NCBI RefSeq assembly: GCF_000424265.1
Contig: NZ_AUJO01000001.1
Span: 792,557-856,556 of the forward strand
Direction of reading: 5' to 3'
Origin: Butyrivibrio sp. WCD3002
Lineage (GTDB): Bacteria; Bacillota; Clostridia; Lachnospirales; Lachnospiraceae
DNA: 64,000 nucleotides
In this document: one piece after another, positions 16,993 to 25,756 of the stretch
Numbering within the stretch: the stretch's first letter is position 1
How the letters are laid out: every line of letters starts with the position of its first letter
Translations under genes and position numbers: made by a program
The notes under the pieces: model-generated
Databases searched by the model: none
What the model saw: the letters and a program-made list of their open reading frames with translations, nothing else
What the model was told of the DNA's origin: nothing

Positions 16993-18904
16993 ATTCTATT
17001 TTATTTTGGTTCCTGTATTTTTGAACAAATTCATCGGATGGTATCGGAGGTGAAAACAGCATTCCCTGAAGATAATCAACTCCCAGAGAAGTCATTTCCC
17101 GGGCCATCTGTTCTGTCTCGATTCCTTCAGCTGTAATACCGAAATTCATTCCCTTGAAGGCCTTTACCATCATGGGAAGAATAGTATCGGGCTCTTTACA
17201 ATAATCCCAGACAACCTCCATATCCAGCTTGATGTTTATAAAAGGACTTCTCTTCATTCTTGAAATATTGGAATAGCCCTTTCCATAATCATCAAGAACG
17301 AATTTAAAACCGGACTTCTGCATGATCTGGATCTGTCTCTCCATAAGGAACTCATCCATTATGAAAACTTCCGTAATCTCCAGATGAATCAGATTAGGAT
17401 TAACCTCATATTTGCGAATTATTGATGAAAAGCGATCTACAAGATCCGATCTCATGAACTGGATAGGTGACAGATTTACGTTGATAAATTCGAGTCCCAG
17501 ACTTTCCAGATCATTTGATGCTATGAATTTACATACCTTTTCAAATACCTGCTCTCCAAGCTGATTTATTCGTCCATTCATTTCCGCTATCGGAATAAAT
17601 GCGCCGGGAGAAATAATTTTCCCATCAGCATCTCTGATTCTGGAAAGTGCTTCAGCACCGATAACTTTTCTTGTAACAGAATTCAACAGCGGCTGTAAAA
17701 ATACCTCTACCTTATCGTTATCAACGGCATATTCCAGTGCTTTCTTAACATCAAGTCTGTCCTCGTAATCCTGTAGCGTTCCCTCATCAGAGAGGATGTT
17801 GTAATCATCACCCATGCTTTCAGTCTTATCTAAAAGGAGATTTAGGGTATTAAATACTTCATCCACACTTCTATATGCTTTATTGCAGTCCACAATCGCA
17901 TAGCAGGCATCCAAATACAGCTCTGCATTAAAAGCACGCCATGGCATCTTGAACCTGTTTCTTAGTTCTTCATGGATAACCTCAAACTCCGTTTTGTTAT
18001 CACCAAGAATGATAAATCTTCCATTGTTGTAATAGAAATTCAGGCATTTAGGATAGCACTTAATGAGATGCGAAGAAATAAGAGCAATACCCTGATCCAT
18101 CTGAACTCCGCCGTATATCTCTCGCATATCATGATAATCATTCAAGACAAAGGCAAGCATTTTAAAGCCGCGCTTACCAAGATTTTCTTCAACATAACTC
18201 CTAAGTGCCTTGGAATTAAAGGCATAGCTTCGTCTTTCAAGAAAGCCCTCAGGGTTTGCAAACACCAGATAAATAACCATATCCGACATCATACAGAAGG
18301 TATCGAATAACAGTACTTTTGGCAATGAATATCTAAAAATCAGTCCTACGAAAATGATGAAGTTAAAGAAGAAAATTCCATATCGCTCTCTTTTTCTTCT
18401 GATCCTGTCCCTTAATCTGAACATGATAATAAACGAATAGATCACATAGAAAAAAGAGACAACATAGATAAGACCATGGAAAGGTCCCCTGTGATATCCT
18501 GTATCATCTATATAGAAAATTGTTCCATGAACAAAGCCTATCAGCACCAGTAGCTGAAGGAAAACAATGGGTAAAGCTACAATTATTGTGTGGATTCTTT
18601 TAGCATAGGTATCAACCCTTAAAAGAGCTGCTGTAAAGCAGTAGTAAAGGTACATTCTTGCAGCAAAGGAAATAAAGAAGACCGCGTTTAATAATATCAA
18701 TATAGGCGTTGAAATAACCTGATAATTATTGTCTGCCCAGCTTGATATGATATCAAACAAGATTACTATAGCTTCATTGACCAGGATCGCCAAAAACAGC
18801 TTATTCATTCGTATTGGCAATCTGGGAAGCGCAAAATAGAAGCCCATTATTACAATTAACATCAACAGGCTTGGAATAACATAATCGAAATTCCAATTAA
18901 CCAT
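16991..18904 (-). CDS. 7TM-GGDEF(degenerate)-EAL cyclic di-GMP phosphodiesterase
   Basis: A 637-residue membrane protein. Residues 1-215 form about seven spans similar to those of the GGDEF protein at 13728. A GGDEF-like fold at about 220-370 has lost its signature (ILGDNKTEF). The EAL domain is intact: EAL at 418-420, NVNLSP at 476-481, LEITE at 508-512, DDYGKGYS at 538-545, KLD at 559-561, AEGIE at 592-596 and QG at 613-614. All usual metal and catalytic residues are present, so it probably degrades c-di-GMP. It likely opposes the cyclase nearby, though nothing shows they act on the same pool. Confidence 0.9.
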   Translation of the reverse strand: MVNWNFDYVIPSLLMLIVIMGFYFALPRLPIRMNKLFLAILVNEAIVILFDIISSWADNNYQVISTPILILLNAVFFISFAARMYLYYCFTAALLRVDTYAKRIHTIIVALPIVFLQLLVLIGFVHGTIFYIDDTGYHRGPFHGLIYVVSFFYVIYSFIIMFRLRDRIRRKRERYGIFFFNFIIFVGLIFRYSLPKVLLFDTFCMMSDMVIYLVFANPEGFLERRSYAFNSKALRSYVEENLGKRGFKMLAFVLNDYHDMREIYGGVQMDQGIALISSHLIKCYPKCLNFYYNNGRFIILGDNKTEFEVIHEELRNRFKMPWRAFNAELYLDACYAIVDCNKAYRSVDEVFNTLNLLLDKTESMGDDYNILSDEGTLQDYEDRLDVKKALEYAVDNDKVEVFLQPLLNSVTRKVIGAEALSRIRDADGKIISPGAFIPIAEMNGRINQLGEQVFEKVCKFIASNDLESLGLEFINVNLSPIQFMRSDLVDRFSSIIRKYEVNPNLIHLEITEVFIMDEFLMERQIQIMQKSGFKFVLDDYGKGYSNISRMKRSPFINIKLDMEVVWDYCKEPDTILPMMVKAFKGMNFGITAEGIETEQMAREMTSLGVDYLQGMLFSPPIPSDEFVQKYRNQNKIE

Positions 18905-19021
18905 ACATGGTACCCCACATTTTCAATAACTATCTTTATTCTATATGAACCCTGCCAACACTTAAATTAAATAAGTAGTAATAAATTATTAAAAAACAAG
19001 AAAAAAACAAAGTAAAAAAAG

Positions 19022-19057
19022 GCAGTGAAACCATTAATTCATGTATGGCTTCACTGC
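19022..19057 (-). terminator. terminator of the NSS transporter gene
   Basis: GCAGTGAA pairs with TTCACTGC, extended by CCAT with ATGG, and is followed on the minus strand by a run of seven T. It ends transcription of the sodium-dependent transporter. Confidence 0.85.
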
Positions 19058-19097
19058 TTGATTTTATTGAATATTTATCGCTTTTTTGTCTATCAGA

Positions 19098-20459
19098 TTA
19101 CTGCATCAATCCCTGTATAATGATCACCATGATAAGTACAGGAAGTACATATTTGTAGTAGGTCTTAAAGGCCTTTGACATCTTCATTCCGACACCGGTA
19201 TTGGTCTCTTCCAAATAGTTATCAAAGCCCCATCCATGCTTGCTCACACAGAACAGAAGGAAAATCAGGGCACCAACAGGAAGAAGGATATTGCTTACAA
19301 GGAAATCCTCGGAATCAAGCACATCTCTTCCACCGATGATGTGAAGGTTGCTCCAGAGGTTGTATCCGAGCACGCAAGGAATACTAGTTATAAATACTAC
19401 GATACAGTTGATGAAAATTGATTTTTTTCTGCTGATTCCAAAGGTATCGGTAATTATCGCTATAAGATTCTCAAATACCGCTGTAACGGTTGAAAAGCTT
19501 GCAAATGTCATGAACATGAAGAACATTGTTCCCCACACTCTTCCCATAGGCATGTTGATAAATACCTTAGGCAGAGTTATGAAAATAAGTGCCGGACCCT
19601 GATCAGGCTGAACATCATAGCTGAAGCATGCAGGGAAAATAATAAGTCCTGAAATAATAGCCACAAAGGTGTCAAGGGCACATATTCTGATGGACTCACC
19701 TGTAAGGGCATGATCCTTTGACATATAGCTTCCGAAAATTTCAATAGCACCGATACCAAGGCTGAGTGTAAAGAAAGCCTGGTTCATGGCAGCTGTTATC
19801 ACCTTGCCAAAGCCAACCTCCTTTGCTCTTTCAAGGCTTGGAAGCAGATAAAATCTTATACCCTCGCCTGCCCCTTCAAGAGACACAGAATGAATGGCAA
19901 GAACCATAATAAGAACAAGAAGGCCGATCATCATTACCTTGGTAACCTTCTCAAGTCCGTTCTCTACGCCAAGAAGCAGAACTCCAAATCCGAAGATAAC
20001 GGTAAGGGTCATGAAAATCCCCATCTCGTTGGGATTTGCAAGCATGTTACCAAAAACATCTCCTACGGCCTCTGTAGCAACACCATCGAATTTTCCTGTA
20101 GCAAATTTATAAAAATAATTCAGCATCCAGCCTGATACGTTGGTGTAATACATCATAAGAAGGTAGCAGCCAAGAGCGCAGAACCATCCGTGAATATGCC
20201 ACTTTGATCCCGGTTTTTCCAGGGCTTCGTAGCCTCTTACTATAGTTTTACCGCTGGCTCTTCCTACAGCCAGCTCCATTGTGAGAATCGGCACACCCAT
20301 TATTACAAGAAATAACAGATAAAAAAGAACAAATATAGCGCCGCCGTTTGCGCCTGTGATATACGGAAATTTCCATACGTTACCAATGCCGATGGCACAT
20401 CCCGCACTTACCAATATAAAACCAAGCCTTGAACCAAAGCTTCCCCTCTCATTGCTCAT
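19098..20459 (-). CDS. sodium-dependent neurotransmitter:sodium symporter family transporter
   Basis: A 453-residue polytopic membrane protein of the SNF/NSS family, sodium-coupled uptake of amino acids or related amines. The N-terminus has the family hallmark GSFGSRLGFILVSAGCAIGI with GNVWKFPY, which forms the unwound helix 1 binding Na+ and substrate. About eleven spans are visible, as in MhsT/TnaT-like bacterial members. The substrate cannot be read from sequence; tryptophan, tyrosine or branched-chain amino acids are typical. It is transcribed alone, with its own terminator, downstream of the CDF gene. Confidence 0.9.
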   Translation of the reverse strand: MSNERGSFGSRLGFILVSAGCAIGIGNVWKFPYITGANGGAIFVLFYLLFLVIMGVPILTMELAVGRASGKTIVRGYEALEKPGSKWHIHGWFCALGCYLLMMYYTNVSGWMLNYFYKFATGKFDGVATEAVGDVFGNMLANPNEMGIFMTLTVIFGFGVLLLGVENGLEKVTKVMMIGLLVLIMVLAIHSVSLEGAGEGIRFYLLPSLERAKEVGFGKVITAAMNQAFFTLSLGIGAIEIFGSYMSKDHALTGESIRICALDTFVAIISGLIIFPACFSYDVQPDQGPALIFITLPKVFINMPMGRVWGTMFFMFMTFASFSTVTAVFENLIAIITDTFGISRKKSIFINCIVVFITSIPCVLGYNLWSNLHIIGGRDVLDSEDFLVSNILLPVGALIFLLFCVSKHGWGFDNYLEETNTGVGMKMSKAFKTYYKYVLPVLIMVIIIQGLMQ

Positions 20460-20541
20460 TTTTCATACCATTCCTTTGTTTAAATAATTTTGTTTTAACA
20501 GATAAAACTGTAAACTATATCCCCTGTGCTTTGCAAGTGTT

Positions 20542-21648
20542 TCAATCACTAATATCCCTGTCAATATTGATAATATAATCATACTCAGGAAATTCTGCTC
20601 TAAGCTCATCGTAGACATCCCTGCGAAGCTTCTCCACATCCTTCTCATCGAAGGTCACGACCATATCAAAGGATACTCTATCACGGACTTCATCAAGATA
20701 GAATCCGTGGATCTGTTTTATATGTTCATGTTTTTTGATAACTCTTACAATATCATTATGAAGCTTACCGGCAACGGAATTATCACTATTCTGAGAATAA
20801 ATTCCAACGGCCTCTAAGGCTACGCCATGCTCCTCGTAAACCTTCATTACAATCTCGCGCTGAAGTGAATCAAGTCTCTTGATTGTAATGTCCTCCGGAA
20901 CCTCTATGTGCACTGAGCCGACAATCTTATCGGGACCATAATTGTGAAGAAGGAGGTCATAGGCACCATTTACTTCTTTAAAGGTCGCGATTGTTTTCTT
21001 TATGTTCTGTGTAAATTCAGGACTCATTCTTTCACCCAATATCTGAGAAAGAGTATCCCTCAGCATTTCTGAGCCTGCTTTTATAATTATGATGGAGATG
21101 ATCGCGCCAAGCCATGTTTCAAGAGATATTCCGCTAAAAATAAAAATGATTGCCGCAACCAGAGTTGATGCTGAGATAACCGAATCAAGCTTTGCATCCT
21201 CTCCTGATGCTATAAGGGAGTCGGAATTAACCTTCTCACCTGTCTTTTTAACATAGGTTCCAAGAACTATCTTTACCACTATAGCATCTGCCACGATGAT
21301 AAGTGAAGGTACGCCATAGCTTGGAAGCTCCGGATGTATGATTTTTTTTACTGATTCAACAAAAGAAGTTATTCCGGCATAAAGTACGATTACGGATATT
21401 ATGGCTGCACTTATATACTCAATTCTTCCATATCCAAGGGGATGCTTCCTGTCCGGAGCTTTGCCTGCAAGCTTTGTTCCAACAATTGTGATGATTGATG
21501 ACAGCGCATCACTTAAGTTATTGACTGCATCAAGTACGATTGCAATTGACCCCGATAATATTCCGACTGCTGCCTTAAAGCCTGCTAAAAGACAATTGGT
21601 GATGATTCCAATAATACTGGTTCTGATGATTATACTTTTTCTGTCCAT
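20542..21648 (-). CDS. cation diffusion facilitator (CDF) family metal efflux protein
   Basis: A 368-residue protein: six membrane helices in the N-terminal 210 residues and a cytoplasmic C-terminal metal-binding domain. Helix II carries DAVNNLSDALSS, helix V carries SGEDAKLDS. These supply acidic site A ligands, with Asn and Ser variants seen in the Mn/Fe- or Zn-transporting subgroups. The C-terminal part has HNDIVRVIKKHEHIKQIHGF and the usual alpha/beta fold. It probably exports Zn, Fe or Mn in exchange for protons; the metal is unresolved. REP-like palindromes begin just upstream of its start. Confidence 0.88.
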   Translation of the reverse strand: MDRKSIIIRTSIIGIITNCLLAGFKAAVGILSGSIAIVLDAVNNLSDALSSIITIVGTKLAGKAPDRKHPLGYGRIEYISAAIISVIVLYAGITSFVESVKKIIHPELPSYGVPSLIIVADAIVVKIVLGTYVKKTGEKVNSDSLIASGEDAKLDSVISASTLVAAIIFIFSGISLETWLGAIISIIIIKAGSEMLRDTLSQILGERMSPEFTQNIKKTIATFKEVNGAYDLLLHNYGPDKIVGSVHIEVPEDITIKRLDSLQREIVMKVYEEHGVALEAVGIYSQNSDNSVAGKLHNDIVRVIKKHEHIKQIHGFYLDEVRDRVSFDMVVTFDEKDVEKLRRDVYDELRAEFPEYDYIINIDRDISD

Positions 21649-21669
21649 TTCTTCCTCTATTACTATGTG

Positions 21670-21827
21670 GGTGTGCCACCAGGGACGGTTCTCTTTGGCA
21701 CACCAGTCCCTTCAGCTGTTGTTCTCGCTCGGTGTGCCACTGGGGACGGTTCTCGGTGTGCCACTGGGGACGGTTCTCTTTGGCACGCTGAAGCGTGCCA
21801 AAAAGAACCGTCCCCAGTGGCACACCC
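21670..21827. repeat. cluster of REP-like palindromic repeats
   Basis: Three direct copies of GGTGTGCCACTGGGGACGG followed by TTCTC(TTTGGCAC) start at 21670, 21731 and 21755, and one inverted copy occupies 21795-21827. The third and the inverted copy form a near-perfect hairpin with arms of about 34 bp and a TGAA loop. Such GGGGACGGTTCTCTTTGGCAC palindromes are common in Clostridia and resemble REP elements mobilised by RAYT transposases. No transposase gene is present here. They lie between the divergent CDF and Nudix genes. Confidence 0.75.
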
Positions 21828-21950
21828 CTTCAATTTCCACATAGCTATTCTTTTATTAAATTATGTTAATATGCTATCATTTTAATGTGACAAGGTAAAG
21901 TGATAAACGGACAAAAGCATATTTAAAAATGACATATCAGGAGCACTTCA

Positions 21951-22628
21951 ATGAAAAATGAAATCCTTGATAAACTAAAGAATTATTCTCAATCATTTGA
22001 TGGCAAGTATGCCGTGATGATACCACTTGTGGAAATAGACGGTGCGCTGCATGTGATTTTCGAGGAACGTTCCCATAAACTAAAATTCCAGCCGGGAGAG
22101 ATTTGTTTTCCGGGAGGTAAGATTGAGGAGGGCGAGACGCCTAGAGATGCTGCAATCAGAGAGTTTATGGAGGAATTATATCCGGAGAAGCTTGCAGCAA
22201 TGTCTTTAGGAAATGTCGATAAAAGCAACTGTTCAAATGCTTTATCATCAGAAAGTTCGGAAGTCTTCGATGAGTTCCTTGATATCCTATGCCAGTTGCC
22301 GCCTCTTCCGGGCCCGACAGGAGCATATGTCTATCCCTTTGTCTGCATGGTTAAGCAGTTTAATGGCAGCTTTTCATCCGATGAGGTGGAAAGAATCATC
22401 ACTTATCCAATCTCGTATTTTATCGAGCATACTCCATCCCACTATCCCATGGAGCGCAAAGTAATACCGCCTGCGGATTTCCCCATAGAGAAAGTAACAG
22501 GCGGCAAAAGTACCTACAACTGGCATGCCCAGAAATATGATATGTGGATTTATGAAGATACGTCTCCCGTAATCTGGGGATTCACAGGCAGACTCCTCCA
22601 CGCTTTTATTGAAATAATTAAGGCCTGA
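21951..22628 (+). CDS. Nudix hydrolase, CoA-diphosphatase-like
   Basis: A 225-residue protein with the block LKFQPGEICFPGGKIEEG followed by ETPRDAAIREFMEEL. The Nudix box is nearly complete but has Tyr where the last Gly of the consensus normally sits. The LKFQPGEICFPGG segment before the box resembles the UPF0035 motif of CoA pyrophosphatases (CoA to 4'-phosphopantetheine and 3',5'-ADP). An AGGAGC-type ribosome site lies upstream. It is transcribed alone and converges on mnmA; an inverted repeat at 22622-22687 may end both. Confidence 0.75.
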   Translation: MKNEILDKLKNYSQSFDGKYAVMIPLVEIDGALHVIFEERSHKLKFQPGEICFPGGKIEEGETPRDAAIREFMEELYPEKLAAMSLGNVDKSNCSNALSSESSEVFDEFLDILCQLPPLPGPTGAYVYPFVCMVKQFNGSFSSDEVERIITYPISYFIEHTPSHYPMERKVIPPADFPIEKVTGGKSTYNWHAQKYDMWIYEDTSPVIWGFTGRLLHAFIEIIKA

Positions 22629-22687
22629 TGTGCCCTCTCCAAAAATCAGACATATTCTAACTTTTGTGGTCGATACACATTCAGGCC
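22622..22687. terminator. inverted repeat between converging nudix and mnmA genes
   Basis: GGCCTGATGTG (22622-22632) and CACATTCAGGCC (22676-22687) are inverted copies with about 43 nt between them. The first arm includes the stop codon of the Nudix gene. A T run is not obvious, so a terminator role is only probable. Confidence 0.4.
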
Positions 22688-22713
22688 ATTTACTAACTGT
22701 TTTATGAAAAAAA

Positions 22714-23805
22714 TTAATCTGCGTGATCGATTATTCCTCCGCCAAGAACTATATCCCCGTCGTATAATACCGCGGACTGTCCTGCGGTTATGGCTCTTTG
22801 TGGCTCATCAAATGAAATATGTGCCACTCCGCCTTCTTTTTCCGGAAGTGTAACTGTGGCAGGCTGTTCTTTATGCTTATACCTGATCTTCACGCTGCAT
22901 CTGATATCTCCCTTTGGAAGCTCTCCTGTGATCCAGTGAAAATCTCTAACCGTGAGATCCGTCTTGAACAGATCCTCATTATCTGACAGCACCACCTGAT
23001 TTTTCTCTATATCAAGCTTTGTCACATAGAGTCTTTTCTCTGACGCCACACCAAGGCCGCGTCTCTGACCGATTGTATAGTTGATCAGTCCGTTGTGATG
23101 ACCGATAACATTTCCATCCTTATCGACGATATCACCGCCGGGATATTCCTTATTCCTATACCGCTTTATCATTGATGCATAGTCACCATCCGGTACGAAG
23201 CAGATGTCCTGCGAATCGCTCTTGTGGGATGTGACAAATTCCTTTTCCTCTGCAATCTGTCTCGCCTCAGTCTTATGAAAATCACCAAGAGGAAATACTG
23301 TGTGTGAAAGCTGCTCCTCAGTTAAATCATATAAAACATAGCTCTGATCCTTTGAAAGGTCCGCAGCCTTTTTCAGATAAAAATGTCCGTCCTTCTCCTC
23401 TATTTTCGCATAGTGACCGGTAACGATATAATCACAGTCCAACTCCATGGCCTTCTTATAAAGGATATCGAATTTAAGATATTTGTTGCATCTTATGCAG
23501 GGATTGGGAGTTTCGCACCTTTCATAGCTGCACACAAATGGCTCTATTACCATTTCCCTGAACTCGTTTTCATAATGATAGATGTAATAGGGAATTCCGA
23601 TTTTCTCTGTAACCGCTCTGGCATCCTCAGTATCCTTAAGGCTGCAGCAGGTTCCGAAAAGATCCTCGCCTATCATGTCGTTTTCATATAATCGCATGGT
23701 ACAACCGATGCAGGAAAAGCCTCTCTGTGCCATAAGCTGCGCAGCAACACTGCTGTCTACGCCTCCGCTCATGGCTATGAGTGCTGTTTTTTTCTTATTA
23801 TCCAT
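22714..23805 (-). CDS. mnmA: tRNA-specific 2-thiouridylase MnmA
   Basis: A 363-residue enzyme that puts sulfur on U34 of Lys, Glu and Gln tRNAs. The PP-loop AMSGGVDSSVAA at about 12-23 binds ATP. The two catalytic cysteines are in NPCIRCNKYLKFD near 103 and in DSQDICFV near 200. The C-terminal domain includes IGQRRGLGV. Length is normal. It begins 15 nt after the CsoR-like regulator, so it seems to be the last gene of the cbiMQO-csoR operon, an unusual place for a tRNA modification gene; an internal promoter is possible. Confidence 0.95.
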   Translation of the reverse strand: MDNKKKTALIAMSGGVDSSVAAQLMAQRGFSCIGCTMRLYENDMIGEDLFGTCCSLKDTEDARAVTEKIGIPYYIYHYENEFREMVIEPFVCSYERCETPNPCIRCNKYLKFDILYKKAMELDCDYIVTGHYAKIEEKDGHFYLKKAADLSKDQSYVLYDLTEEQLSHTVFPLGDFHKTEARQIAEEKEFVTSHKSDSQDICFVPDGDYASMIKRYRNKEYPGGDIVDKDGNVIGHHNGLINYTIGQRRGLGVASEKRLYVTKLDIEKNQVVLSDNEDLFKTDLTVRDFHWITGELPKGDIRCSVKIRYKHKEQPATVTLPEKEGGVAHISFDEPQRAITAGQSAVLYDGDIVLGGGIIDHAD

Positions 23806-23820
23806 AAAACCTCATTTAAT

Positions 23821-24156
23821 TTAGATAAACTTCTGAACTGCCTTCTGGAATTCCTCAACCGCTCTTGTGTCCCCATCCTCGATAGCATGGGTTATGCAGT
23901 GAGTCATATGCTCATTTATAATTTCCTTACCCAGATTCTTAAGTGCCGAATTCACTGCGGAAAGCTGCATAAGAACATCTGCGCAGTCATCATCATTTTC
24001 AATCATAAGCTTTACATGATTGAGATGACCGATTGCCCTGCTCAGTCTGTTTATCTGCTTTTTCTTCTCCTCCGGAGAATGAAAATGTCCGTGGTCATGC
24101 ACATGCTCGTGACCTTCATGTGTATGCTCGTGGGTGTGTGTCTGTTTTTTCTTCAT
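23821..24156 (-). CDS. CsoR/InrS-family metal-sensing repressor with His-rich N-terminus
   Basis: A 111-residue all-helical DNA-binding protein of the CsoR/RcnR family. The start at 24154-24156 is chosen because AAAGGAAAC lies 7 nt upstream; a longer reading adds 19 residues with no ribosome site. Residues 7-26 hold ten histidines in alternating H-x pairs. The metal site is Cys58, His83 and Cys87, the exact spacing of Cu(I)-binding CsoR and of nickel-binding InrS, rather than the C-H-H of RcnR. With cobalt/nickel importer genes directly upstream, nickel or cobalt sensing is more likely than copper. Likely operator: 26854-26878. Confidence 0.88.
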   Translation of the reverse strand: MKKKQTHTHEHTHEGHEHVHDHGHFHSPEEKKKQINRLSRAIGHLNHVKLMIENDDDCADVLMQLSAVNSALKNLGKEIINEHMTHCITHAIEDGDTRAVEEFQKAVQKFI

Positions 24157-24181
24157 ATCTGTTTCCTTTAAAACTCTACTA

Positions 24182-24928
24182 TCAATAATTCTGAAATCTA
24201 AGTGGAAGCTCAAGTCCGTGACTTTCCAAAAGTTCCTTATCCCTCAGGATGATCTCTGCTTTATCATCAGCTATTATAGTACCATCATGCAAAAGAACAA
24301 CCCTTTCGCATGTATCCATTATAAAATCAAGATCGTGGGATGCAACTATTTTAAGGCATTTTAGCTCATTTAATATATTTATGAGGTTCCTCCTGTTCCT
24401 TGGATCAAGAGCAATCGATGGCTCGTCCATCAGGATTATATCAGGCTCCATGGATAAAATCGTTGCAATGGCCGCAAGCTTTTTCTCACCGCCGGAAAGC
24501 TTGTAGTTTTGCTTATTTCTAAGATTTTCTATATGCACCTTTGCAAGCGCTTCATCCGTTCTCTCTTTTACCTCTTTCTCAGAAAGGCCGTAATTTCTTG
24601 GGCCAAAAGCCACGTCCTGTTCCACTGTAGACATAAAGAGCTGGCTGTCGGAATCCTGGAAAACATACCCGATATGCTCTCTTACATGGTTAAGGTTCTT
24701 CTTATTCACAGCATGTCCGGCTATTTCAAGGCGTCCGTCGTAATCAAGATAAAGTCCCACAAGCAGTTTTAATAAAGTGGACTTTCCGATTCCGTTAGCG
24801 CCAAGGAGTCCTATGCTCTCTCCGTCACTGGCGTGGAGCGATAAGTCAAACAGCACCTGCTGATTTTTTTCATAGGCAAAATTCAAATGTTCAATTGTTA
24901 AAAGTTCACCATGTATTCCGGTATGCAT
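24182..24928 (-). CDS. cbiO: cobalt/nickel ECF transporter ATPase CbiO
   Basis: A 248-residue ABC ATPase that powers the metal importer. The Walker A is GANGIGKST, with Ile where Ala or Ser is usual. The signature LSGGEKK, Walker B IILMDEPS and switch His in ASHD follow in order. An AAAGGA ribosome site precedes the ATG. It is followed after 25 nt by the CsoR-like gene and preceded after 16 nt by cbiQ, giving the order cbiM-cbiQ-cbiO-csoR. It should work as a dimer on the inner face of the membrane with CbiQ. Confidence 0.92.
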   Translation of the reverse strand: MHTGIHGELLTIEHLNFAYEKNQQVLFDLSLHASDGESIGLLGANGIGKSTLLKLLVGLYLDYDGRLEIAGHAVNKKNLNHVREHIGYVFQDSDSQLFMSTVEQDVAFGPRNYGLSEKEVKERTDEALAKVHIENLRNKQNYKLSGGEKKLAAIATILSMEPDIILMDEPSIALDPRNRRNLINILNELKCLKIVASHDLDFIMDTCERVVLLHDGTIIADDKAEIILRDKELLESHGLELPLRFQNY

Positions 24929-24944
24929 ACTTTACATCCTTTAT

Positions 24945-25733
24945 TTATAAAAACAAATAGCTGTGTCTTATAAGTATAAAAATCGTTATCCAGATAAGAG
25001 GATAGGCGACATCTATCACTCTTACTTTTATTTTTTCAGAAGAAAAATCTCCCTTAAAGCCCCTAAGAAGCATGCTCTCATAGACTATTGTTGCCCTGTC
25101 CATGCTGCGGATAAGCCACATTCCAACCAATGTGCCCCAAGCGCTGTAATGCACGCCGTTTTGATTAGGTGCCCTAAGTTTATAGGCTGTCGCTATTCTG
25201 TCCGCTTCCTCGCCCATTATATAGAAATACCGCCCGATCAGAAGAACAACTATTACGATTATCTTTGGCACATGGACTGTTCTTAGCGCATAGCAGATTT
25301 TTTCTATGGATGTGGTAGCAATAAGAATATAGGTTGCAAGTACTGCGTAGAAGCCCTTCAGCATAAGGGTAAACATGGAAAGCACGCCCCCTGAAATACC
25401 AATATTTCCTACCTGCAGCAGTACCTCTTTATCAAAGAAAGGATTCAGCACTCCCACAAATATCACGAGAGGAAGTATCAGCCTCATCCTGTAAATTCCT
25501 GTTTTAAATGAAAGTTCTCCGATGACAAAACCGAAAATGATGTAGACAGACATAAGAATCAGCGGTGTCACTGCGTATTTGTTTATGGACACCACCGTAA
25601 AAATGTATATAACGCTAATAAGCAGCTTTCCCAGAGGATGAAGGTCATTCATCCAATGAGAACGCTGCCATAATTCTTCAATGCTTTTAAATTCGTTTAA
25701 CTTCTTTTCAATAGAATCCATTAAAATAACCAT
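24945..25733 (-). CDS. cbiQ: cobalt/nickel ECF transporter membrane subunit CbiQ
   Basis: A 262-residue ECF T-component with about five membrane spans. The long cytoplasmic region has the expected paired coupling motifs, EEADRIATAYKLRA near 170 and MDRATIVYESMLLRGFKG near 215, which resemble the Ala-Arg-Gly boxes that contact the ATPases. Either the first ATG or an ATG four codons later (MDSIEKK) may be used; neither has a strong ribosome site, so coupling to cbiM translation (23-nt gap) is likely. Confidence 0.9.
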   Translation of the reverse strand: MVILMDSIEKKLNEFKSIEELWQRSHWMNDLHPLGKLLISVIYIFTVVSINKYAVTPLILMSVYIIFGFVIGELSFKTGIYRMRLILPLVIFVGVLNPFFDKEVLLQVGNIGISGGVLSMFTLMLKGFYAVLATYILIATTSIEKICYALRTVHVPKIIVIVVLLIGRYFYIMGEEADRIATAYKLRAPNQNGVHYSAWGTLVGMWLIRSMDRATIVYESMLLRGFKGDFSSEKIKVRVIDVAYPLIWITIFILIRHSYLFL

Positions 25734-25756
25734 TTCTTAAAAATGGCTATGAGTTA

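Noticed and set aside
21667..21885. Short frames across the palindromic repeat cluster
   Set aside because: They translate the REP-like palindromes on both strands and have no ribosome sites; the nucleotide repeat explains them.
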